NCBI GenBank assembly: GCA_902494465.1
Contig: CABUTH010000071.1
Span: 1 to 9,232 of the forward strand
DNA: 9,232 nucleotides
Source: an uncultured Collinsella sp.
Lineage (GTDB): Bacteria > Actinomycetota > Coriobacteriia > Coriobacteriales > Coriobacteriaceae
Reading direction: 5' to 3'
Made by a program: the position numbers and the translations under genes. The notes beneath the pieces were generated by a model, which worked only from the letters and a program-made list of their open reading frames with translations, ran no database searches and was not told the DNA's origin. Positions 1-7,175 of the stretch are shown here, one piece after another (the first letter of the stretch is position 1; the number at the start of each line of letters is the position of its first letter).

Positions 1-410
1 ACACATCAACATTCTTTGATTACAGCTATTCTCCCTCTTGGCTGCAAGATCCCCTGTCACAGCGTATCATCAAATCTATTGACAATGGGACGGTTCTTGG
101 CGCAAACGCAATCGACACCAAGGTGCTCGGAGTTATTCCACCCGAGAAATTATCAACGGGCACCAAAACACTTCTGCTGATGCTCTTTATGCCTGAAAAC
201 CTCTACAACGCCTCTACCTGCGGAGATAATTGCGCCTACTGGATTTTGCGCATCGCTTCTAAACATGACATAACCATTAACCTCTACCACATGATGGATT
301 TTGGTAAAGGGCGTTTTACAGTCCGCGTCACCAATACCGGACAGATTGTTCACACCATGGATGAACTTATCCTTATCTCGGCAAAATGTCTGAGGGAGGC
401 TCGAGCATGA
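1..410 (+). CDS. DUF4869-like small protein, 5' end outside the window
   Basis: The frame beginning at base 3 is open from the window edge to the TGA at 408-410, giving about 135 visible residues. The GTG at 123 is therefore only an internal codon, not the start. The central part carries LGVIPPEKLS, then NASTCGDNCAYWILRIA, then a TINLYHMMDFG segment and a final NTGQIVH stretch. From memory this order matches the DUF4869 family of short cytoplasmic proteins (roughly 140 residues) found mainly in gut Firmicutes and Actinobacteria, so only a few N-terminal residues are probably missing. I see no signal peptide or membrane segment. The family has no known biochemical function to my knowledge. The gene overlaps the next by four bases (ATGA), so the two are almost surely co-translated. 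Base composition is lower in G+C than in the glycosyltransferase genes. The coding call is very secure; the family name is from recognition only. Confidence 0.8.
   Translation, partial: TSTFFDYSYSPSWLQDPLSQRIIKSIDNGTVLGANAIDTKVLGVIPPEKLSTGTKTLLLMLFMPENLYNASTCGDNCAYWILRIASKHDITINLYHMMDFGKGRFTVRVTNTGQIVHTMDELILISAKCLREARA
394..399 (+). promoter_or_regulatory. Ribosome binding site that decides the NTPase start
   Basis: GGGAGG lies seven bases before the ATG at 407, inside the last codons of the upstream gene. The earlier in-frame ATG at 386 has no comparable site and would make the protein begin inside this purine run. I therefore place the start at 407. Confidence 0.75.
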
Positions 411-1384
411 GAGGGGAATACCAGCTGACCGTAAGAACCAATAAAGTTCAAGTCAAACTCACCATTCGTCGAAACCTGACCATCATCCAAGGCAAAAGCG
501 CCACAGGCAAAACCACGCTGCTGGACAGCCTTCGTGCATACGAAAACCTAGGAGCCCAAAGCGGGATAACCGTTAATTGCGCAGCCCCCTGCCGAGTCAT
601 CGGCGGCATTAATTGGGAAGCGCAACTCGGCCGCATCGACAACAGTATTGTGTTTGTGGATGATACACAAAAATTCGTAAGGAGCCATGCCTTCCAGCAT
701 GCAGCTCGACACAGTTCCAACTACTACGTCATCGTTGCGAGGGACGAATTGCCCCAGCTCCCCTATAGCGTTGATGAGATCTATGGCCTCAAAAACACCA
801 ACAGGGCCACAACAAAATATCCCGTCTACACACGCACGTACGCTTCTACCTACCGCATTTACGGAGACGAGCTCTACGATGGAGATCAGCCAGAAGAAGT
901 CATCGTCGAAGACAGCAATGCCGGCTATGAGTTCTTTAAAGTCCTGTGCGCCAAAAGTAAAATTCGCTGCGTAAGTGCCGGTGGCAAATCAAACATATAC
1001 GAAACCGCTCTGAGCTCCCCAGCCCAAAAGTTGCTCGTAATTGCAGATGGGGCCGCTTTTGGGCCCGAGATGCCCTATGTCTATTCGCTCAGGAGATTTA
1101 AGGAGATCGAGCTCTTTTTGCCGGAATCGTTTGAATGGCTTGTGCTGAGATCGGGACTCTTCAACGATGTCGAAACGCAAGACATGCTCCTTCATCCTGC
1201 CGATTTCATCGACTGCGAGAAGTTCTTCAGTTGGGAGCAGTTCTTTACTAAACAGCTTAGGGAACTGACCAGAGACAGCTACCTAGCCTATAGAAAAGAA
1301 GCTCTCAATCCCGCCTACCTACAGCAACATGAGCTCAACACGATTGCCGAATCGCTACCCAAACTCGGAATCACTTCGCGCTAG
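407..1384 (+). CDS. P-loop NTPase with TOPRIM-like C-terminal half, partner of the DUF4869-like gene
   Basis: A 325-residue protein of unknown function. The Walker A motif GKSATGKT is at residues 29-36, directly after two predicted beta strands as in ABC/SMC/RecF-type ATPases. A Walker B-like strand IVFVDD is at 81-86. No ABC signature or long coiled coil is visible, so it is compact. The second half shows VIVEDSNAGYEFF (about 165-177), GGKSN (192-196) and VIADGAAFG (211-219). This order of an acidic strand end, a glycine turn and a second acidic strand end resembles a degenerate TOPRIM fold, as in OLD-family nucleases, but the usual DxD is not intact. A tail rich in aromatic residues follows (LPESFEWL, FFSWEQFF). 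I recall similar proteins next to DUF4869 genes annotated only as ATP-binding protein, which I cannot check here. The start is 407 (ATGA overlap, good ribosome binding site). The stop shares CTAG with the opposing glycosyltransferase gene. G+C is about 47%, below its neighbours. Confidence 0.85.
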   Translation: MRGEYQLTVRTNKVQVKLTIRRNLTIIQGKSATGKTTLLDSLRAYENLGAQSGITVNCAAPCRVIGGINWEAQLGRIDNSIVFVDDTQKFVRSHAFQHAARHSSNYYVIVARDELPQLPYSVDEIYGLKNTNRATTKYPVYTRTYASTYRIYGDELYDGDQPEEVIVEDSNAGYEFFKVLCAKSKIRCVSAGGKSNIYETALSSPAQKLLVIADGAAFGPEMPYVYSLRRFKEIELFLPESFEWLVLRSGLFNDVETQDMLLHPADFIDCEKFFSWEQFFTKQLRELTRDSYLAYRKEALNPAYLQQHELNTIAESLPKLGITSR

Positions 1385-3855
1385 ATCGAGAAATACTCGC
1401 TCTCAGCGGATAAGTTCGGCCCCAACCATGGATCGCCCGTCAAGAAGAACTCCGGCCAGCGCTGCATGAACAGGGCCTGTTCGCGCTTCCAGCGGCGCAG
1501 CTTTTCCTCGTTGGCTTCTTCCCTGCCGCGCGAGGTGAACTCGTAGTGATACAGCTCGGCATAGGGCGTAAAGATGGTGCGGTAGCCGGCCTCCCACACG
1601 CGAAGACAAAAGTCAGCGTCGTTAAAACCGACGGCGAATTCCTCGTTATAACCGCCGACCTGCTCAAATACGTCGCGTCGCACCATCTGACAGGCGCCCG
1701 TCACGGCACTAAAGTTGCCCGGGCGCACAGCGCGGGCAAGATAGCCCTCGCGCTTTGCCGAGAAGTCCTGGTTGGCATGGGCAAGTGCGCCACGCACGCC
1801 AACCACAATGCCAGCGTGCTGCACCAGATGATCGGCAAAGTAGAGCTTGGCGCCCACCACGCCCGCATCGGGACGCTGCAGATAGCCCATCATATCTTCG
1901 ATAAAGTCGGGGCTTATGACCTCGGTGTCGTTGTTCAGCAGCAGAAGGTAATCGCCCTTGGCATGTTCCACGCCAAAGTTAATGATTTTCGAATAATTAA
2001 ACTCTCCCGGCCAGTACACAACGCGCACGATGCCCTTGCCTTCGGATGCTGCAGCCACGCGCTCTGGCAGGGCTTCGTAATACGCAAACGTCTCCGGGGC
2101 TTCGCTGTTGTTCTCTACCAAGACGATCTCGTAATTGGCATACGTGACCTTCTGAGCAATCGACATCACGCAGGCGTCGAGCGTCTCAACGTGATCCTTG
2201 GTGGGGATCACAATGCTCACCAGCGGCGCAGACTCCGGCAGCGCATAGCGCATACGGTAGACAAACGGAGTCTCGGTCTCCTCGACCGTTCCGCAAATGC
2301 CCAGCGTGTTAAAGTAGCGCTGAAGCGCAAGGCGCCCGGCTTCAATAGCATACGGCTTGCTATCGGCAGTTGAACCGGGATGCACGCGCCAGTGATACAG
2401 CACGTGCGCAACATGCTCAAACCGCGCGCCCGCCGCAAGGCAGCGAAGCGTAAGGTCGTAATCCTGTGCGCCCGCGACGTCTTCCGGCGACATGCCAATA
2501 CGGTCGATGAGCGCCTTCTCCACCATCAGGAAATGCGTCACGCAGTTATGGCTATAGAGCAGGTCGACGTTGAGTACGGTCTTAAAGACCGGCTGGCCCC
2601 ACTCCCCCGTTTTCTGGAACATGTCCTCGTCGCAGAACAGGACCTGGGGACGCTCGCCCTCGGCCGCCTTATTCAGCGCGGCAACATAGTGGAATAATGC
2701 GTCCGGTTCCAGGATGTCATCGTGGTCCAAGAACGCGATGTAGTCGCCATTCGCCTGCTGAATACCAGCGTTGGTGTTGAGCACAATGCCGCCGTTGCCG
2801 GAAAGCTCGATGCGACGGATGCGCTCGTCGTTGGCGTCCGCCGCAAGGTCGGCCACCGCATCCCATTCGGGTGAGGCGTCCATCAGCAGCAATTCCCAGT
2901 TGTCATAGCTCTGGGCTAGCACCGAATCCAGCAGCTCGCGCAGGTAGAACCGATCAGTCTTGTAGCAAGGCACCACAATGCTCACGAGCGGCCTATAAGC
3001 AAAGACCGCCGAAGCGACACGCTGGCACGCTAAATCGCCCGGCTTTGCGCGATGCTGCTCAAACCAACGTCGATAAGCTGCGTCGTCTGCACGGGCGTCC
3101 TTCATACGGTTCCAGCTGTCGTCGACCATGCCGTTGTACAGACGACCATCCATGGCGCAAAAACCACTCTGAATCTGCGCCGTGGGATCGCTCACAATCG
3201 CGACAAAATCTCGTATATCCTGAGGCATCTCAACGCTCAGATACGTTTTATTGACGCGGCAACCGTTGCGCTGCGGCACGTCAACCTGCGATTCAAAAAC
3301 ATGCACGGTAACATCGATGGCGTTCATATGCGTATCGAAGATCTGAAACTCAGGGGTGCACTGGGGGTCTCCCGCCCAGGTAACCTCATAGCGCCACACC
3401 GCGCCGGCGTCTGCCGGCAAATAGCGAATGGCATCGATCTCGTAGCAACCGCAGCATTCGCCACGCTGCGCATCGCGGATAAGCGCGCACAGCGCAGGCT
3501 TTGCTTTGTAGTTAACCTTGGATTCCAGCTTGGCCACGCGGCTATCGAGGCGAATGGAGCCCAACCTTTGGTCACCGGATGCAAATGTGACGTCAATCGT
3601 AGAGCCGTCCAAAAAGGGAAGCACCAAGACGGCGAGCTCGCGCTCGTAATCGGAAACGGAAGGGCAAAGCGCCAGCACACGGCCATGATCGACCGGGAGC
3701 ACCGGCGACGGCACACAAGAACCGCTCGTCGTCGCATGGGCAAACGCTTGAGAACCCTCCCGCTCAATAAGCGCGGCGACATCCTGACCGGCAAAACGAA
3801 GCAGCACAAACAGACGGCCCTGACTGCGGCAAAGTGCCAAACGCTTGATACTCAT
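1381..3855 (-). CDS. Large two-domain family 2 glycosyltransferase (gene C)
   Basis: An 824-residue cytoplasmic protein with two GT-A fold, family GT2 domains, likely adding two sugars to a growing surface polysaccharide. Domain 1 spans about 290-510: it opens with VSIVVPCYK, has the nucleotide-sugar/metal motif DHDD at 377-380 and the acceptor-side AGAQDYD around 461-467, and ends near HWRVHPGST. Domain 2 spans about 544-800: VSIVIPTKD at the start, NNDTEV at 641-646 in the metal-binding position, HAGIV, and GFNDADFCLR at 743-752, a pattern typical of rhamnosyltransferase-like GT2 enzymes. Residues 1-290 are unlike GT2, look beta-rich and match nothing I can name. ATG at 3855 follows the TAG of B2 with no gap (TAGATG) behind a weak AGAAG site, so translation is probably coupled. 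It is the last gene of the operon, and its TAG overlaps the NTPase stop. The sugar donors cannot be read from sequence. Confidence 0.93.
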   Translation of the reverse strand: MSIKRLALCRSQGRLFVLLRFAGQDVAALIEREGSQAFAHATTSGSCVPSPVLPVDHGRVLALCPSVSDYERELAVLVLPFLDGSTIDVTFASGDQRLGSIRLDSRVAKLESKVNYKAKPALCALIRDAQRGECCGCYEIDAIRYLPADAGAVWRYEVTWAGDPQCTPEFQIFDTHMNAIDVTVHVFESQVDVPQRNGCRVNKTYLSVEMPQDIRDFVAIVSDPTAQIQSGFCAMDGRLYNGMVDDSWNRMKDARADDAAYRRWFEQHRAKPGDLACQRVASAVFAYRPLVSIVVPCYKTDRFYLRELLDSVLAQSYDNWELLLMDASPEWDAVADLAADANDERIRRIELSGNGGIVLNTNAGIQQANGDYIAFLDHDDILEPDALFHYVAALNKAAEGERPQVLFCDEDMFQKTGEWGQPVFKTVLNVDLLYSHNCVTHFLMVEKALIDRIGMSPEDVAGAQDYDLTLRCLAAGARFEHVAHVLYHWRVHPGSTADSKPYAIEAGRLALQRYFNTLGICGTVEETETPFVYRMRYALPESAPLVSIVIPTKDHVETLDACVMSIAQKVTYANYEIVLVENNSEAPETFAYYEALPERVAAASEGKGIVRVVYWPGEFNYSKIINFGVEHAKGDYLLLLNNDTEVISPDFIEDMMGYLQRPDAGVVGAKLYFADHLVQHAGIVVGVRGALAHANQDFSAKREGYLARAVRPGNFSAVTGACQMVRRDVFEQVGGYNEEFAVGFNDADFCLRVWEAGYRTIFTPYAELYHYEFTSRGREEANEEKLRRWKREQALFMQRWPEFFLTGDPWLGPNLSAESEYFSI
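1458..1487. repeat. Imperfect inverted repeat inside the end of gene C
   Basis: AGCGC, five unpaired bases, then GAACAG-GGC-CTGTTC, then GCGCT. This gives a six-base-pair stem with a three-base loop and a further five-base-pair outer stem after a bulge. It lies about 75 bases past the end of the NTPase gene, within codons of C. No T tract follows directly, so I do not call it a terminator. Confidence 0.4.
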
Positions 3856-4923
3856 CTACACTTCTCGCTTTCCCAGGGCGTTCGCTGCCATGCGCTTGCA
3901 GGCACCCAGGCGCCCAAACCTCAAGATGTCGTAATCGAACATGAGCTTTTTGCATGCACGGGCATTGGGGGCCTTGCTGGCAAGCGCCGCGCGCACCATA
4001 GCGGCAACAGACGGGGCACATTGTGCGAGCGCAGCATCGCTGCCCACAGCAGAACCGGCAAGCGCCGTGGCAACGGCAGCAAACACCTTGCCGCAGTCCG
4101 AACCCAGCAATCTGAGCGCATCGTACAGCACCAGATCGCATAGGAAGTACGCCAGGTCCTCGGCATGTTGGACATCGAGACCGTCGCGCTGCCAGTCAGC
4201 CAGCACCGCGGAGTAAATCTTCACGTGCTCCAGCAGTCGCGTCTCGTCGTCATAGCGCATGGTGTCCATGAGCGAACCCTTGCGCGCCACACGGTAGTCG
4301 TACAGCTTGTTCGAGATAAGCGCGGTCTTGCGCGAACGACCGTACACGGCAAAATCAAAGACCTGGTCCTCGCCATACTTAACGGTTTCGTCGAACACGA
4401 TCCCGTTGCCCAGCAAAAACTCACGTTTGCAGGCGGTGCGCCATGCAAAGGGGCGAGACGCTTCCTTAAACAGCAGGTCAGAGCTATAGCCTTCAAACGA
4501 CACATCGTGCGGACTCAGCACATAGTTTAGCCACGGATACCCCGCCTCCAGCGGATACGGATTCGCGCCAAAGGTCAAAACGTCGCAGTCTTGGCGCTCA
4601 AAGGCATCGACGATCACGCGGCACGCATCGGGCGTAAAGCGGTCGTCGGAATCCAAAAACGCAACGATAGGCGCCGTGGACGCAGCGATGCCTGCATTAC
4701 GTGCGCTCGACAGGCCCCCGTTGGGCTTATCGACCAGCGTAAAGCGCGCGTCCTTTTCGCAATAGGCAGCCGCAATGTCTCGCGACCCATCCGGTGAGCC
4801 ATCGTTGACCAGCACGCCTTCCCAATCGGGCATGTCCTGCGCAAGCAGGGAGTCCAGGCACCAGGCCAGGCACTCCTCCACGTTATAGATGGGAACGACA
4901 ACGGAAATCTTGGGGGTAGCCAT
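3856..4923 (-). CDS. Family 2 glycosyltransferase (gene B2)
   Basis: A 355-residue GT2 enzyme with a single GT-A domain, cytoplasmic, expected to transfer a sugar from a nucleotide donor to a polysaccharide intermediate. Visible motifs: ISVVVPIYN at 6-14, VNDGS at 39-43, the GGLSSARNAG segment at 69-78, metal-binding DSDD at 91-94, and the likely catalytic GED at 184-186. The C-terminal 150 residues are helical and resemble those of B1. A GTG at 4929 would add two residues, but AGGAG sits only three bases before it and nine before the ATG at 4923, so I choose the ATG. That site overlaps the TAG stop of A2. The B2 stop abuts the start of C directly. It belongs to the five-gene minus-strand operon. 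Acceptor and donor are unknown. Confidence 0.93.
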   Translation of the reverse strand: MATPKISVVVPIYNVEECLAWCLDSLLAQDMPDWEGVLVNDGSPDGSRDIAAAYCEKDARFTLVDKPNGGLSSARNAGIAASTAPIVAFLDSDDRFTPDACRVIVDAFERQDCDVLTFGANPYPLEAGYPWLNYVLSPHDVSFEGYSSDLLFKEASRPFAWRTACKREFLLGNGIVFDETVKYGEDQVFDFAVYGRSRKTALISNKLYDYRVARKGSLMDTMRYDDETRLLEHVKIYSAVLADWQRDGLDVQHAEDLAYFLCDLVLYDALRLLGSDCGKVFAAVATALAGSAVGSDAALAQCAPSVAAMVRAALASKAPNARACKKLMFDYDILRFGRLGACKRMAANALGKREV

Positions 4924-4935
4924 AGTCACTCGCTC

Positions 4936-6054
4936 CTACTGTGCGGCCGGAACGTCATCGGGGTGCGGATTATCACCGTAGGTGCGCTGATACGTCAGCA
5001 CGCGCCAGACCAGCGGCAGGCCGCCGATCTTAAAGTAGTGCTTAAACGTATTGATCTTGCCCGGCTTTTTAAAGCCAAAGCGCGAATCGATATAGGCGCG
5101 GGGCGACTTGACCATCAGGCGCAAGTCGGTCTCGCCACGCGGATCGAACAGCGACAGGTCAAAGCGACCGGCATCCCAGTCGGCCTTGAGCTCGGGAGAG
5201 GCCTTCTCCCAAAACTGCTCGCGCAACTCATCGACCAGGCGCTCATCATTCCAACGGTACGTATCGACCTTCATGCGCATTAAAATGCCCTGAAGCTGAG
5301 CCTTAAGCTCGGGGCGTTCATCCAAAAAGCGTTGCATCTCGGCATATTCTTCGCACACGCAAAACACCTTGTTAGGCGAATTAACGGAGCTCTTCTCGTT
5401 ATCCTGGCGATAGCACAAAATGGGGTCCGCAATAAACGCGGCACGCTCGGCGCATGCCCAAACCTTAAAGTTAAAGCCTGCGTCCTGATACGAGGCACCC
5501 GGCGTGGGAAGGAACCGAATCTGATTGTCGTTGAGGAACTCGCGCCGATAGATAGCCGACCAAATGGAAGGTTTGCGGTAGAAGATGCCCGGGCGATCGA
5601 CGGGGCGATACGCGGCGCCCGTCATATGCTCGTCGATGATCCCAAACAGCTCACGGCGCTCGCTGGGCGTGGACCAATACAGGTAAAAGTCGCCCTTTAC
5701 CACATCGGCATGTTCAGCATCGGCCTTGGCGACCAGCTTTTGGAGCGAATCCTCAAACATAAAGTCATCGGACTCAAGGATGCCCACGTACTCGCCACGC
5801 GCCATCTCCAGGCCGCGGTTCATCGAGTCGCCGTAGCCGCTGTTGGCCTTGTCGATCATCTTTACACGGGGGTCGCGCTCCATGTACTCGCGGATGATAT
5901 CTGGCGAGCTATCGGTGGAGCCGTCGTTGATGCAGATGATCTCGATGTCCTTGAGCGTCTGAGCCACGGCGGAATCGAGGCACTCGCGCAGGTAGCGCTC
6001 AACATTGCAGATGGGAACAAGCTGCGAAACTTTAGGGGTATCAGAGTTCTGCAA
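4936..6054 (-). CDS. Family 2 glycosyltransferase (gene A2), TTG start
   Basis: A 372-residue GT2 glycosyltransferase. The open frame extends upstream to 6243, but the extra 63 residues have no GT2 character and would lie inside the end of B1. AGGAGG at 6060-6065, five bases before a TTG at 6054, fixes the start and gives an N-terminus equivalent to that of A1. Motifs: INDGS at 42-46, ESDD at 94-97 in the metal-binding position, SIWSA near 164, and PGASYQD ending at 191, where QD stands where many GT2 enzymes have ED. Residues 20-99 are 94% identical to A1, while the C-terminal third is clearly different, including a tail KINTFKHYFKIGG. The usual tyrosine of the opening PxYN motif is a cysteine (PICN, residue 16), and a glutamine interrupts the first hydrophobic strand (VSQLVP). 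No membrane segment. It lies 74 bases after B1, the largest gap in the operon. Confidence 0.92.
   Translation of the reverse strand: MQNSDTPKVSQLVPICNVERYLRECLDSAVAQTLKDIEIICINDGSTDSSPDIIREYMERDPRVKMIDKANSGYGDSMNRGLEMARGEYVGILESDDFMFEDSLQKLVAKADAEHADVVKGDFYLYWSTPSERRELFGIIDEHMTGAAYRPVDRPGIFYRKPSIWSAIYRREFLNDNQIRFLPTPGASYQDAGFNFKVWACAERAAFIADPILCYRQDNEKSSVNSPNKVFCVCEEYAEMQRFLDERPELKAQLQGILMRMKVDTYRWNDERLVDELREQFWEKASPELKADWDAGRFDLSLFDPRGETDLRLMVKSPRAYIDSRFGFKKPGKINTFKHYFKIGGLPLVWRVLTYQRTYGDNPHPDDVPAAQ
5758..5997 (-). repeat. Homologous block, copy in A2
   Basis: These 240 bases encode residues 20-99 of A2. They align without gaps to 7977-8216, offset 2219, with 26 mismatches counted by hand (89% identity). 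An exact run of 50 bases lies at 5813-5862, and 69 bases with a single mismatch at 5794-5862. They are direct repeats and could recombine. Confidence 0.9.
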
Positions 6055-6059
6055 GAGAA

Positions 6060-6065
6060 CCTCCT
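6060..6065 (-). promoter_or_regulatory. AGGAGG ribosome binding site selecting the TTG start of A2
   Basis: Read on the minus strand, a full AGGAGG is followed by five bases and TTG at 6054. No ATG or GTG at suitable spacing competes, and the longer frame has no such site. It therefore decides the start of A2. Confidence 0.8.
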
Positions 6066-6088
6066 GTTGAATAGCGTGTAACAGGGTT

Positions 6089-6097
6089 ATTTTAGCA
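6089..6097 (-). promoter_or_regulatory. Possible extended -10 promoter before A2
   Basis: On the minus strand the B1-A2 gap contains TGCTAAAAT, a TGn extended -10 with five of six bases of TATAAT. I see no good -35 hexamer upstream, where the sequence is a run of GC triplets. A start site near 6082 would leave a leader of about 28 bases before the TTG. It could be an internal promoter giving A2, B2 and C separate expression. A hexamer this short can also arise by chance. Confidence 0.3.
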
Positions 6098-6128
6098 GCC
6101 GAGTTGCGGCGGGCGGCGGCGCTTGGAA

Positions 6129-7169
6129 TTAGAGAAAGCGTTCCAGACAGGCTTTGAGACCGCGAGTCGAAAGATAGAACAGCGTGGCGTCTGCCATCGA
6201 AACGCCCGCGGTCGCCGCAACGAGCTTGCGGGCAACACGACAAACGGCACCCTTAGCAGGCATATCCGCCCACTTCGTTCCCAAAAACGTCGTGAGATCC
6301 ATGTTGACGCGAGCCGCCACGTGATGGAAGTCATCGGCATCCAAGCGCGCCAGGTCGAACACAATGAGGTCCAAAAACCAAGTTATCAGCTCGCCGGGGC
6401 ACAGGTCCAAAAGACCGTAGGCCGCCCAGTCCTCCAAGACCTCCTCGAGCATCCTCATGTGGGCGTCAAGCTTTTTGGCGCGAGCCTCGGCACTGTTGAA
6501 CTCGTGCGTCGCCGATTCGCTCTCCATCACGTAGTGGTAGAACTTGTCCGGCATGACGACGGTCTTGCGGGCAAGCGCATAAGCCGCAAATTGGAAGACG
6601 ACGTCCTCGCCCAAAGCCAAACCGGAGGCGAAGCGAATGCCTTCGCGATTGAGCAGCTCGCGCGAAAAAGCCACGCGGCAGGCATAGGGCTGCGCATTCG
6701 AATGGAACAGCAGTTGGGGATCACGGGCGCCGAAGGTACCAGCTTTGGGGCTCATGAGTTGCTGGACGCGTTTAGGGGCAGCATCGGCAGGTTCACAGAC
6801 GCCGCCAAAAACGGCGGCCTCGGCATCTGCAGACTCCATGACATGCAACACGCGCTCGACCGTCTGGGCATCGATGTAATCGTCGGCGTCCACAAAAAAG
6901 ACGGTCTCGCCCTCGGCGGCATCGATACCGGCATTTCGAGCACACGAGACGCCCGCGTTTTCCTGATCAATCACCAGTACGCGATCGTCGGCCTGCGCGA
7001 TCTGGCGCAACACGTTCAACGAGTCATCAGTCGAACCGTCGTTGACGCAGACAACCTGAATCGAGCGCTCGGACTGAGCCAACAGCGAATCGAGGCATCG
7101 CTGAATGGAGCGCGCGGAGTTATAAACGGGGACGACAATGGTAGCTTTAGGACACGAGGCCTCTCCCAT
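6129..7169 (-). CDS. Family 2 glycosyltransferase (gene B1)
   Basis: A 346-residue GT2 enzyme with one GT-A domain. Motifs: IVVPVYN at 11-17, VNDGS at 42-46, the NAGVSCARNAG segment at 71-81, metal-binding DADD at 94-97 and likely catalytic GED at 187-189, followed by VVFQFAAYALARKT. The C-terminal helical part shares a pattern with B2 (DW, a leucine-rich stretch, then LDLIVFDLARL against CDLVLYDALRL), so the two are paralogues, though far more diverged than the A pair. ATG at 7169 is six bases after the TAG of A1. The purine run GAGGGGG before that stop, nine bases from the ATG, serves as ribosome binding site. It ends with TAA at 6129-6131. Cytoplasmic, no membrane segment; donor and acceptor unknown. 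Confidence 0.93.
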   Translation of the reverse strand: MGEASCPKATIVVPVYNSARSIQRCLDSLLAQSERSIQVVCVNDGSTDDSLNVLRQIAQADDRVLVIDQENAGVSCARNAGIDAAEGETVFFVDADDYIDAQTVERVLHVMESADAEAAVFGGVCEPADAAPKRVQQLMSPKAGTFGARDPQLLFHSNAQPYACRVAFSRELLNREGIRFASGLALGEDVVFQFAAYALARKTVVMPDKFYHYVMESESATHEFNSAEARAKKLDAHMRMLEEVLEDWAAYGLLDLCPGELITWFLDLIVFDLARLDADDFHHVAARVNMDLTTFLGTKWADMPAKGAVCRVARKLVAATAGVSMADATLFYLSTRGLKACLERFL

Positions 7170-7175
7170 GCCGAC

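Noticed and set aside
386..406. Earlier ATG for the NTPase
   Set aside because: The extra seven residues would be encoded over the ribosome binding site GGGAGG itself. The ATGA overlap at 407 is the better start.
1386..1398. CGAG-AAATA-CTCG as a terminator at the convergent junction
   Set aside because: The stem has only four base pairs and no T tract follows on either strand.
1546..2373. Plus-strand open frame of 275 codons opposite C
   Set aside because: Antisense to the second GT2 domain, without recognisable family features or a ribosome binding site.
3052..4143. Plus-strand open frame of 363 codons opposite C and B2
   Set aside because: Its Arg/His/Ala-rich composition, lack of any motif and antisense position to secure genes mark it as a shadow frame.
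6055..6243. N-terminal extension of A2 by 63 residues
   Set aside because: It overlaps the end of B1, has no GT2 character, and a strong ribosome binding site plus TTG at 6054 matches the start of A1.
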